Shown here: positions 1-4,442 of the stretch, in pieces
Numbering within the stretch: the first letter of the stretch is position 1
Layout: the number at the start of each line of letters is the position of its first letter
Virus record (IMG/VR): IMGVR_UViG_3300027759_000337
Location: 1-28,557 of that record
Length of the DNA: 28,557 nucleotides
Source: a virus
Direction: 5' to 3' (one strand)
Program-made: the position numbers and the translations under genes
Notes under the pieces: model-generated
Told to the model about the DNA's origin: nothing
Seen by the model: only the letters and a program-made list of their open reading frames with translations
Database searches by the model: none

Positions 1-1
1 A

Positions 2-235
2 GCCACTTTGTCATTACAAGAGCGCTTGAACTTACGGGAGACTATGAGGCAATCGGAAGCAATGGAATGGATCAGGCGATTCAAAAAGAAATCTTTAGAG
101 GAAGGCAGGGGCGAGGCCCATTACTGGTTTCAGCAAGTAATAGCGGACATTGCCAAGAAACGAGGCCAGGCAGCTGCTGACGAACTACGCAAACGCATGA
201 ACAGGATTAAAAATGAGACAAGCAGCGAGGGTTGA
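2..235 (+). CDS. Small hypothetical phage protein, 5' end cut by window edge
   Basis: The reading frame is open from the first bases, so the true start may lie outside the window. Inside it the candidate starts are a TTG at 8 and an ATG at 43. The visible part (about 75 residues) is highly charged and predicted helical, with RRFKKKS near residue 25 and a terminal stretch containing KKRGQAAADELRKRM. It has no membrane segment. The helix-RG-helix pattern recalls small Burkholderiales phage proteins grouped as DUF7696-like, but I cannot confirm that. Its 3' end overlaps the nuclease-like gene starting at 213 by 23 bases, so the two are probably translated together within the NinB recombination block. 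Function is unknown. Confidence 0.6.
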   Translation, partial: ATLSLQERLNLRETMRQSEAMEWIRRFKKKSLEEGRGEAHYWFQQVIADIAKKRGQAAADELRKRMNRIKNETSSEG

Positions 236-479
236 CGCTAATCAGGAACAAATTGTTTCAGCACTAAGGGCTGCTGGCGCTTATGTTTGGATCATTAGCT
301 TGCCTGTTGATCTTTTGGTTGGATTTCGTGGTCACACATTCTTGGTGGAAATCAAAAGTACCTCTAAAAAGCGTTTAACGGGGCTACAAGCTAATTTTTT
401 TGACAATTGGTCTGGTAGTACGTTGGCTAGAGTTGACAGCCCTGAAGCGGCTTTACGCATGATTGGAGTTATCAAATGA
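213..479 (+). CDS. VRR-NUC/PD-(D/E)XK nuclease-like protein
   Basis: This 88-aa protein has the core of a PD-(D/E)XK nuclease fold. An acidic residue in SLPVDLLVGFRG is followed by a beta strand ending VEIKS (the ExK signature, about residues 46-49), then LTGLQANFFDNW and a final SPEAALRMIG. Small phage VRR-NUC proteins with this order are structure-specific DNA nucleases, often Holliday-junction resolvase-like; this is known of the family and not shown here. The ATG at 213 lies inside the previous gene, and the stop overlaps the next ATG as ATGA. Its neighbours, NinB and a YbcO-like protein, support a role in phage recombination or DNA processing. It is short for the family but contains the catalytic core. 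Confidence 0.75.
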   Translation: MRQAARVDANQEQIVSALRAAGAYVWIISLPVDLLVGFRGHTFLVEIKSTSKKRLTGLQANFFDNWSGSTLARVDSPEAALRMIGVIK

Positions 480-565
480 GCAATAAAGTTATTTACGCCC
501 TTTTGGTTGTTTTACTTATTGTCCATTGGGGTTTGGTTGCGTACTACATAGGATTTAAACCATGA
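476..565 (+). CDS. 29-aa single-span membrane micropeptide
   Basis: This very short gene encodes MSNKVIYALLVVLLIVHWGL followed by VAYYIGFKP. After a short basic N-terminus, almost the whole peptide is one hydrophobic segment (about residues 6-25), so a single transmembrane helix is expected. Its ATG overlaps the stop of the upstream nuclease gene as ATGA, and its own stop overlaps the NinB start as ATGA. It therefore fills exactly the space between two real genes, with translational coupling on both sides, which argues that it is translated. Function is unknown. Small inner-membrane peptides in phage early operons can modulate host membranes or exclusion, but nothing here shows that. Confidence 0.6.
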   Translation: MSNKVIYALLVVLLIVHWGLVAYYIGFKP

Positions 566-963
566 TTTTTACCTTGCACGACAGCCAACAAGCCCACACA
601 GTCCTAAAAGACCTGTGGCCCAAGATTAAAGAAACTCTCCAAGCGGGTAATCAACTGCGCTTAGAAATCAAAAAAGCTAAACGAAGCACCGATCAAAATG
701 CCCTGTTTCACGCACTTTTCAACAAAATTTCGTTAGAAATGGCAAAAGTAGGGTCTAAATGGGTGGCTGATGATTGGAAAAGATTATTGATTGACCAATG
801 GGCGCATGAGACAGGGCGCAAGATTGGCAAGGTTGCCCCAAGCCTGGACGGTGAAAGAGTTGTGCAGCTAGGACTACAAAGCCACAAGTTCACCAAAGAG
901 GAAGGCTCAGAGTTTATTGAGTGGCTTATGTGCTGGATGGCAGACAAAGGAATAGAAGCATGA
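562..963 (+). CDS. ninB: NinB-family recombination protein (lambda Orf-like)
   Basis: The 133-aa product matches the NinB/lambda Orf family, whose members bind single-stranded DNA and act as recombination mediators replacing host RecFOR functions. Visible hallmarks are KRSTDQNALFHALFNKIS (about residues 40-57), the WKRLLIDQWAHETG segment (about 72-85) and the C-terminal helix EEGSEFIEWLMCWM. Lambda Orf has 146 residues, so this is close to full length. The ATG overlaps the stop of the 29-aa gene, and the stop overlaps the following ATG. Together with the VRR-NUC-like and YbcO-like genes it forms a compact recombination block. The start is well determined because the family begins with a beta strand like IFTLHD. 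Confidence 0.9.
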   Translation: MIFTLHDSQQAHTVLKDLWPKIKETLQAGNQLRLEIKKAKRSTDQNALFHALFNKISLEMAKVGSKWVADDWKRLLIDQWAHETGRKIGKVAPSLDGERVVQLGLQSHKFTKEEGSEFIEWLMCWMADKGIEA

Positions 964-1115
964 ACTTTAACCAGGGTGAATTGGTGGACAGTCTTATTGA
1001 AGATTTGCTTTACACAATCAATAAATACGATGAGTCCCTTTACATGGCGACAATCATTGGCGCTTTGGAATTAGTTAAATTACAGCTAATTTACGAAGGA
1101 ATTGAAAATAAATGA
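960..1115 (+). CDS. Small hypothetical protein, 51 aa
   Basis: I chose the ATG at 960 because it overlaps the ninB stop as ATGA. An upstream in-frame start at 921 would lie deep inside ninB. The product is an acidic helical protein beginning MNFNQGELVDSLIEDLLY, with a central MATIIGALELVKLQLIYEG. The pattern LIxDLL-x-GALELVKxxL occurs in small uncharacterised phage proteins next to NinB. There is no membrane segment or metal motif. Its 3' end overlaps the next start in an ATGATGA arrangement at 1112, implying coupled translation. Function is unknown. Confidence 0.65.
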   Translation: MNFNQGELVDSLIEDLLYTINKYDESLYMATIIGALELVKLQLIYEGIENK

Positions 1116-1339
1116 TGTGTCCAGTTTGCAAAATCCGTGGTAATAAAGTTTTGGATACTAGGGCAAACCCAGAATTTATCCTTAGAAAACGTCAATGCTT
1201 AAACGGTCACAAGTACCAAACCAAAGAATATGCAATATCTGAAACATCAGTATGTGAGGAGTCAAAAGCTGTTGAAGCTAGTGGCAGCTCTCTCTTGTCA
1301 AAACTGTGGCATGGACAATGGCGTTCAGGCGGCCCATAG
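1112..1339 (+). CDS. NrdR-like zinc-ribbon protein
   Basis: The N-terminal 40 residues look like the zinc ribbon of NrdR-type regulators: CPVC at residues 3-6, a LDTRAN segment, RKRQC with Cys29, NGH with His33, and then YQTKE. The predicted Cys3-Cys6-Cys29-His33 site would bind one zinc ion. Unlike NrdR there is no ATP-cone domain, so it is more likely a small DNA- or RNA-binding protein. It starts at ATG 1112 overlapping the previous stop. The last 37 residues overlap the YbcO-like gene in another frame by 110 bases, and this tail is low in recognisable structure. The ribbon is convincing; the annotated C-terminus is less so. Confidence 0.65.
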   Translation: MMCPVCKIRGNKVLDTRANPEFILRKRQCLNGHKYQTKEYAISETSVCEESKAVEASGSSLLSKLWHGQWRSGGP

Positions 1340-1550
1340 TAATTGGGGCGGGGGTAAAGGCAAGGGAATTAAGGCAGACGACAATTTAGTGGCTGCGTTA
1401 TGCCTTAAATGTCATTACGAAATTGACCAGGGGGCGCATCTATCCAAAGATGAGCGCAAAGAAATGTGGCTAAAAGCCCACAAAGCAACGATTGAAACAC
1501 TTGGTAAGCGCTGGCCTACCGAAGTGCCAATCCCTTACTTACCCTTGTGA
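1230..1550 (+). CDS. YbcO/DUF1364-like HNH-type recombination nuclease
   Basis: The 106-aa product resembles the YbcO family (DUF1364), a lambdoid-phage nuclease group with an HNH-like metal site. Recognisable blocks are RSQKLLKLVAALSCQNCG (about residues 10-27), VQAAHSNWGGGKGKG with the AHSN motif, KADDNLVAALCLKCH (CLKCH holding the second metal pair and a histidine) and DERKEMWLKAHKATIETLG. Metal ligands would be Cys23, Cys26 and the later CxxCH. The ATG at 1230 gives the usual length; a GTG at 1254 is an alternative that would shorten the overlap with the zinc-ribbon gene. With NinB and the VRR-NUC-like protein it completes a recombination/resolution set. The 3' end overlaps a minus-strand gene by 16 bases. 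Confidence 0.85.
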   Translation: MQYLKHQYVRSQKLLKLVAALSCQNCGMDNGVQAAHSNWGGGKGKGIKADDNLVAALCLKCHYEIDQGAHLSKDERKEMWLKAHKATIETLGKRWPTEVPIPYLPL

Positions 1551-1705
1551 GCCTTGTCTAAGCCCTGTGCCTCATGTTGCTTCAATTCCTTTTCTACAGC
1601 CTTGATGCGTGACATTTCAGAGCGATGCTCAGAAACTTTTTCATAGTGCATAGGCTCACGGGGAGTTTTAGACTTTGCGGGCGTAATAGTAAATTTTGAA
1701 GCCAT
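1535..1705 (-). CDS. Small lysine-rich hypothetical protein on minus strand
   Basis: This 56-aa gene faces left within an otherwise plus-strand block. I chose the internal ATG at 1705 because an AGGA site lies eight bases upstream in the minus sense (CAGGATTTATC-ATG), matching the AAGGAnnnATC-ATG style of the phage's plus-strand genes. The product begins MASKFTITPAKSKTPREP and continues with a charged helix (SRIKAVEKELKQHEAQG). It is rich in Lys and Glu, has no membrane segment and has no known domain. Its start region abuts the dyad at 1729-1760, so it is probably divergently transcribed from the 1789 gene. Function is unknown. Confidence 0.55.
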   Translation of the reverse strand: MASKFTITPAKSKTPREPMHYEKVSEHRSEMSRIKAVEKELKQHEAQGLDKAHKGK

Positions 1706-1728
1706 GATAAATCCTGTTAAAATGGTGG

Positions 1729-1760
1729 TTGACATTGTGCCATATCGGACATAAAGTCAA
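1729..1760. promoter_or_regulatory. Divergent promoter with 32-bp imperfect dyad (candidate operator)
   Basis: Between the divergent genes at 1705 (minus) and 1789 (plus) lies TTGACA (1729-1734), a 17-bp spacer and TAAAGT (1752-1757), a reasonable sigma-70 promoter reading right. The same stretch is an inverted repeat: TTGACATTGTG (1729-1739) and, on the minus strand, TTGACTTTATG (1760-1750), identical at 9 of 11 positions. The left-reading half supplies a TTGACT -35 box, with only a weak -10 (CACAAT at a short 15-bp spacing). It could be a repressor operator, a bidirectional promoter, or both. Confidence 0.45.
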
Positions 1761-1788
1761 ATCCATAAATTCTTTGCAAGGAAAAATC

Positions 1789-2001
1789 ATGGGAAAAGCT
1801 GATACAACAATGGCTAAAAGTTCTACTGGTGCTACACCCCCCAAAGGTGCAGAATCTTCTGACCGTACAGGCGAGCGCATGGAAAAAATGCGTGGTGGCG
1901 TTGCTATGGGTAAAGAGGACAAGATGGGTGCTGATCACCAGTTCAATACTGGCAAGACAAACGGCATCTGCTACACCAAGACCAAATCAGAGTACCGCTA
2001 A
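1789..2001 (+). CDS. Small hypothetical phage protein, 70 aa
   Basis: The ATG at 1789 is preceded by AAGGA at the right distance; an upstream in-frame start at 1729 would overlap the promoter dyad and is less likely. The product begins MGKADTTMAKSSTG and is rich in Gly, Lys, Met and Thr. The first half looks disordered, and a more conserved-looking C-terminus contains MGKEDKMGADHQFNTGKTNG followed by ICYTKTKSEYR. It has no membrane or enzyme motif. It ends three bases before the zeta-like kinase start, so the two share an mRNA. Its position directly upstream of a zeta-like gene is where epsilon antitoxins sit, but its sequence does not resemble the helical epsilon fold. Confidence 0.65.
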   Translation: MGKADTTMAKSSTGATPPKGAESSDRTGERMEKMRGGVAMGKEDKMGADHQFNTGKTNGICYTKTKSEYR

Positions 2002-2004
2002 AAA

Positions 2005-2880
2005 ATGGCTGTCTCCCTGTCCTCCATGATGGGGATGGGACAGCCAGCCCCTGATAGGGCAGTTGCCCCTACCAACCCTATTGAACAGGCGTATTTCCAA
2101 CGCCTGATGCAAGCCTATCCGCAATTGATTCAGGAATATGCAGCGCATCCTGAGTCAAAGGGCGGGCGCATCATTAACACAGACGTTGCCAGGGAAATGT
2201 CCCCTGAATACAGAGCAGACCGCACAAAGTCAGCTGATGTGCATGAGCCATCTAGCGCTTTTATGAAGCAGCTGTATGCGGAAAAGCTAAAGAACCCCAC
2301 ACCCAAAGGCATGGATAACACCGTTGTCTTTAGTGCTGGTGGAACAGGCGCTGGCAAAACCACAGCCTTAGATTTATTGGAAAGTGTCGATCCCGCCTTG
2401 AAACGGTCGGAGATGATTTACGACACAAACATGAACAAGTTTGATTCAGCTGACAAAAAGATCAAACAGGCATTAGATGCCAAGCGCAAGGTTCGTATTG
2501 TTTACACTTACCGTGACCCAGCTGAAGCGTTGGAGTTTGGCGCTTTGAGTAGAGCCAGCCGCATGGAAAAAGAAAAGGGTTCAGGCCGCACCGTCCCAAT
2601 TGAAGAACATCTAAAGACTCATATTGGCGCACGCAAAGTCATTGAGGAACTCCAAGAGAAATACAAGGGCAACCCCAGGGTAAACATACAAATCGTTGAT
2701 AACTCCAAAGGTAAGGGTAAGGCTATTGCAAGCCAGCTTGACAAGCTACCTAAACTAGAGGAGAATGAAGTTCGTAGGAGGTTACATGAAACACTTGAGC
2801 GAGTTAGAAGCAGCGGCATTGGCGGCAAGGAGAGAATCTCTGATGCCATCTACCGTGGAACATCAGGAAAAATTCGCTGA
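2005..2880 (+). CDS. Zeta-toxin-like P-loop kinase
   Basis: The 291-aa protein has a clear P-loop, VVFSAGGTGAGKTTALDLL (Walker A at residues 112-120), preceded by a block GGRIINTDVAREMSPEY and VHEPSSAFMKQLY that is typical of phage zeta-toxin-like proteins. After the P-loop come IYDTNMNKFDSA and VRIVYTYRDPAEALEFG, corresponding to the substrate region and lid arginine of the zeta/chloramphenicol-phosphotransferase kinase group. Characterised zeta toxins phosphorylate UDP-N-acetylglucosamine and stop cell-wall synthesis; whether this one does is unknown. There is no MuF or secretion domain, and the C-terminus is basic (EVRRRLHETLERVRSSG). No strong ribosome site precedes ATG 2005, so translation may be coupled to the 1789 gene. 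A 64-aa gene overlaps its 3' end. Confidence 0.75.
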   Translation: MAVSLSSMMGMGQPAPDRAVAPTNPIEQAYFQRLMQAYPQLIQEYAAHPESKGGRIINTDVAREMSPEYRADRTKSADVHEPSSAFMKQLYAEKLKNPTPKGMDNTVVFSAGGTGAGKTTALDLLESVDPALKRSEMIYDTNMNKFDSADKKIKQALDAKRKVRIVYTYRDPAEALEFGALSRASRMEKEKGSGRTVPIEEHLKTHIGARKVIEELQEKYKGNPRVNIQIVDNSKGKGKAIASQLDKLPKLEENEVRRRLHETLERVRSSGIGGKERISDAIYRGTSGKIR

Positions 2881-2980
2881 TTACAAAGAAGGCAGAACCT
2901 TTGATTTAGAAAACAAGGGTTTTGCTGAACGCCTGGCTGCGGGACTCAACAAAGCAGTTTTGGCTAGTGAAGCAAAATGA
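2786..2980 (+). CDS. Small helical protein overlapping the zeta-like kinase
   Basis: I selected ATG 2786 because AGGAGG lies at 2776-2781, the strongest ribosome site in this block. An upstream start at 2765 would lose it. The 64-aa product begins MKHLSELEAAALAARRESLM and continues HQEKFADYKEGRTFDLENKG and FAERLAAGLNKAV. It is alanine- and charge-rich and almost entirely helical, with no membrane segment. The gene lies for 95 bases inside the kinase reading frame, so both products come from one mRNA but the small one has its own strong initiation signal. That arrangement would suit an antitoxin or modulator, but I see no sequence match to epsilon antitoxins. Its stop overlaps the next ATG at 2977. 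Confidence 0.6.
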   Translation: MKHLSELEAAALAARRESLMPSTVEHQEKFADYKEGRTFDLENKGFAERLAAGLNKAVLASEAK

Positions 2981-3198
2981 CTGAGAAATGCGAGATTTGT
3001 AAATACTTTCGTGACTCTCAGATTATGGGTAGTTGCAGACGCTACCCAGTATTACAAAACAAACACGCTAACGATTGGTGTGGCGAATTTGTAGTTGCCA
3101 TCATCCGTGAGGAGGATGTTTTACCCGTCCCTGTGGCGGGTCTTTTTTCACCTAAAAAACGAGGCAGACCAGCTAAACATGATAAAACCAATGAATGA
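2977..3198 (+). CDS. Cysteine-rich small protein with AT-hook-like tail
   Basis: The 73-aa product starts with MTEKCEICKYFRDS, continues GSCRRYPVLQNKHAND and then WCGEF. It therefore has four cysteines in a CxxC...C...C pattern (residues 5, 8, 20 and 35) that could hold a metal or iron-sulfur centre. This C-x2-C-xxF...CRRYP...WCGEF layout recurs in small phage and bacterial proteins of unknown role. After residue 38 the sequence changes to a hydrophobic linker encoded by a terminator-like hairpin, and then KKRGRPAKHDKTNE, which contains an AT-hook-like RGRP core. The start overlaps the previous stop as ATGA, and the 3' end overlaps the groES start by 20 bases. Function is unknown. Confidence 0.65.
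   Translation: MTEKCEICKYFRDSQIMGSCRRYPVLQNKHANDWCGEFVVAIIREEDVLPVPVAGLFSPKKRGRPAKHDKTNE
3123..3148 (+). terminator. Intragenic Rho-independent terminator-like hairpin
   Basis: ACCCGT (3123-3128) can pair with GCGGGT (3136-3141), with one G-U pair and a seven-base loop. It is followed after one C by six consecutive T (3143-3148). This is a normal-looking intrinsic terminator, yet it lies within the coding part of the cysteine-rich gene and 31 bases before the groES start. If active it would separate the zeta-like operon from groES and the packaging genes unless transcription is antiterminated. Confidence 0.5.
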
Positions 3199-3436
3199 TC
3201 GAGTGGTGATCAAGCCGCTTGTCAGAACCCTGTCAGAAATTATTTACGTCAACAACAAAGAACCCTTTAATGAGGGAACGGTTGTGGCAGTAGGCCCAAA
3301 GGTTTATGAAACCCAAGTGGGTGACTTTGTTAAGTACGGTAACGGGGATTATTTGAACTGGCCCACTCAGAAGATTGATGGGCAAGACTATCAAATTATT
3401 CAAGAAGCCGACATTTGTGCAATTGTTGAGGAGTAA
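3179..3436 (+). CDS. groES: GroES-like co-chaperonin (Cpn10)
   Basis: The 85-aa product from ATG 3179 starts MIKPMNDRVVIKPLVRTLSE, has the mobile-loop-like IIYVNNKEPFNEGTVVAVGP, then VGDFVKYGNGDYLNW and the C-terminal QEADICAIVEE, all typical of the Cpn10 fold. GroES forms a heptameric lid on GroEL. Phage versions such as T4 gp31 and those of several marine and freshwater phages alter the host GroEL cavity for folding of the phage coat protein. It is about ten residues shorter than bacterial GroES, and the loop lacks the usual GGIVL but keeps a hydrophobic IIYV. No groEL is present, so a host partner is implied. A start upstream of 3179 would run through the hairpin region and is unlikely. 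Confidence 0.85.
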   Translation: MIKPMNDRVVIKPLVRTLSEIIYVNNKEPFNEGTVVAVGPKVYETQVGDFVKYGNGDYLNWPTQKIDGQDYQIIQEADICAIVEE

Positions 3437-3438
3437 AC

Positions 3439-3603
3439 ATGGCGACTAAACCTGGCTTGTATGCCAACATCCACAAAAAGCAAGAACGTATCGAACGCCA
3501 AAAGGCCGAAGGTAAACCCGTAGAGCGCATGAGAACGCCTGGCTCAAAGGGCGCACCCACAGCAGCTGCTTTCAAACAATCTGCTAAAACGGCAAAGAAA
3601 TGA
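3439..3603 (+). CDS. Small basic phage protein (GLYANIHxKxERI family)
   Basis: This 54-aa protein starts MATKPGLYANIHKKQERIER, continues VERMRTPGSKGAPTAAAFKQ and ends SAKTAKK. The GLYANIHxK...ERMRxPGSKGAPTAxAFKxSAKTAKK pattern is one I recognise from many aquatic phages, where it has no assigned function. It is strongly basic and lacks a membrane segment, so a nucleic-acid-associated or virion-internal role is conceivable but unproven. It sits two bases after groES, behind a GAGGAG-like ribosome site at the end of that gene. Its stop overlaps the next start as ATGA. Confidence 0.75.
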   Translation: MATKPGLYANIHKKQERIERQKAEGKPVERMRTPGSKGAPTAAAFKQSAKTAKK

Positions 3604-3872
3604 AAAAGCACGACAAGCCCATAGAGCATAAAACTGTCGGGAAGGGTAAAACCTACAACCCCACAGAAAAAGGCGCTGGAATGACCGCTAAAGGCCGCGC
3701 TGAGTACAACGCCAAGAACAACGCTAACCTTAAACCGCCAGCCCCTAATCCAAAGACCAAGAAGGACGAAGGACGCAAGGCAAGTTTTTGTGCCAGGATG
3801 GAAGGCGTTGTAAAGAACTCAAAAGGCCCTGCTGAACGGGCTAAAGCATCATTAAAGAACTGGAATTGTTAA
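3600..3872 (+). CDS. DUF6321-like basic phage protein
   Basis: The 90-aa product is rich in Lys, Ala and Asn. Recognisable blocks are YNPTEKGAGMTAKGRAEYNA, NNANLKPPAPNPKTKKDEGR, KASFCARMEGVVKNSKGP and a terminal ALxNWNC-like ending. The GAGMTAKGRxxYN...NLKPP...R-x-SFCARM...WNC signature is found in phage proteins annotated DUF6321 and their relatives, without known function. Like its upstream neighbour it is very basic and predicted mostly disordered. ATG 3600 overlaps the previous stop by four bases, and the next gene follows two bases after its stop. Two cysteines, in FCARM and at the extreme C-terminus, are conserved features of the family. Confidence 0.75.
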   Translation: MKKHDKPIEHKTVGKGKTYNPTEKGAGMTAKGRAEYNAKNNANLKPPAPNPKTKKDEGRKASFCARMEGVVKNSKGPAERAKASLKNWNC

Positions 3873-3873
3873 C

Positions 3874-4035
3874 ATGAACAAAGAAGCAATCAACAAGCAA
3901 ATTGAAACCTTGATGAGTCAAGGCAAACAACTAGAAGTTCAATTACACATGATCAACGGTGCATTACAAGACTGTAATTATTGGTTGGCTGAACTTGATA
4001 AGCAAGCTGAACCCACAGAAGTGACAGACGTATAA
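3874..4035 (+). CDS. Small coiled-coil protein before terminase
   Basis: This 53-aa gene is too short for common ORF filters but fills the space between the DUF6321-like gene and the small terminase with one- to two-base gaps. The protein begins MNKEAINKQIETLMSQGKQL and continues EVQLHMINGALQDCNYWLAE. It has heptad-like hydrophobic spacing over nearly its whole length, consistent with a short coiled coil. Small proteins with a similar NGAxQDCxYWL motif occur in many phages, sometimes near packaging or tail genes, with no known function. No strong ribosome site is visible, so translational coupling is likely. Confidence 0.65.
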   Translation: MNKEAINKQIETLMSQGKQLEVQLHMINGALQDCNYWLAELDKQAEPTEVTDV

Positions 4036-4037
4036 AA

Positions 4038-4442
4038 ATGACCGAAGAAAAGCGCCCTGTTGGTAGACCGTCCAAATACGATCCAAAGTTTTGCGACGAA
4101 GTAATAGCCTTGGGCAAAATCGGTAAGAGCGTGGAACAAATTGCCTCAAGATTAGGGTTTTCCCTACGCACAATGTACGATTGGCGTGAAGCGCATGAGG
4201 AATTTTCGCACGCCTTGGAGGAAGCCAAGCAACATGAGCAAGCGTGGTGGGAAGATCAAGCCGATTCTTACATGGTTGAGACCAAAGACGGGCCGAGACT
4301 AAACGCAACGATTTGGTCAAGGTCAATGGCTGCACGATTCCCCAAGAAGTACCGTGAGCAAGTGAAACAAGAAATCACGGGTGCAGATGGCGCACCGCTG
4401 CTGTCAGGCATTCAAGTCACATTTGTAAAGCCAAGTGAGTGA
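4038..4442 (+). CDS. terS: Terminase small subunit
   Basis: The 134-aa protein carries an N-terminal GRPSKYDPKFCDEVIALG and a helix-turn-helix (KSVEQIASRLGFSLRTMYDW, about residues 31-50). It continues with HEEFSHALEEAKQHEQAWWE and an oligomerisation/tail segment with RFPKKYREQVKQEITG. This matches small terminase subunits that recognise viral DNA and regulate the large subunit during packaging. Its 3' end overlaps the large-terminase start by eight bases, supporting stoichiometric co-expression. The position two bases after the coiled-coil gene gives the start without ambiguity. Confidence 0.88.
   Translation: MTEEKRPVGRPSKYDPKFCDEVIALGKIGKSVEQIASRLGFSLRTMYDWREAHEEFSHALEEAKQHEQAWWEDQADSYMVETKDGPRLNATIWSRSMAARFPKKYREQVKQEITGADGAPLLSGIQVTFVKPSE

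Noticed and set aside
1729-1788. Upstream extension of the 70-aa gene to a TTG start at 1729
   Set aside because: It would place the start codon within the -35 box of the promoter; the ATG at 1789 has a proper AAGGA site.
3116-3178. Earlier groES start at ATG 3116 next to GAGGAGG
   Set aside because: The ribosome-site bases directly abut the ATG with no spacer, and the added residues do not match the start of the Cpn10 fold.
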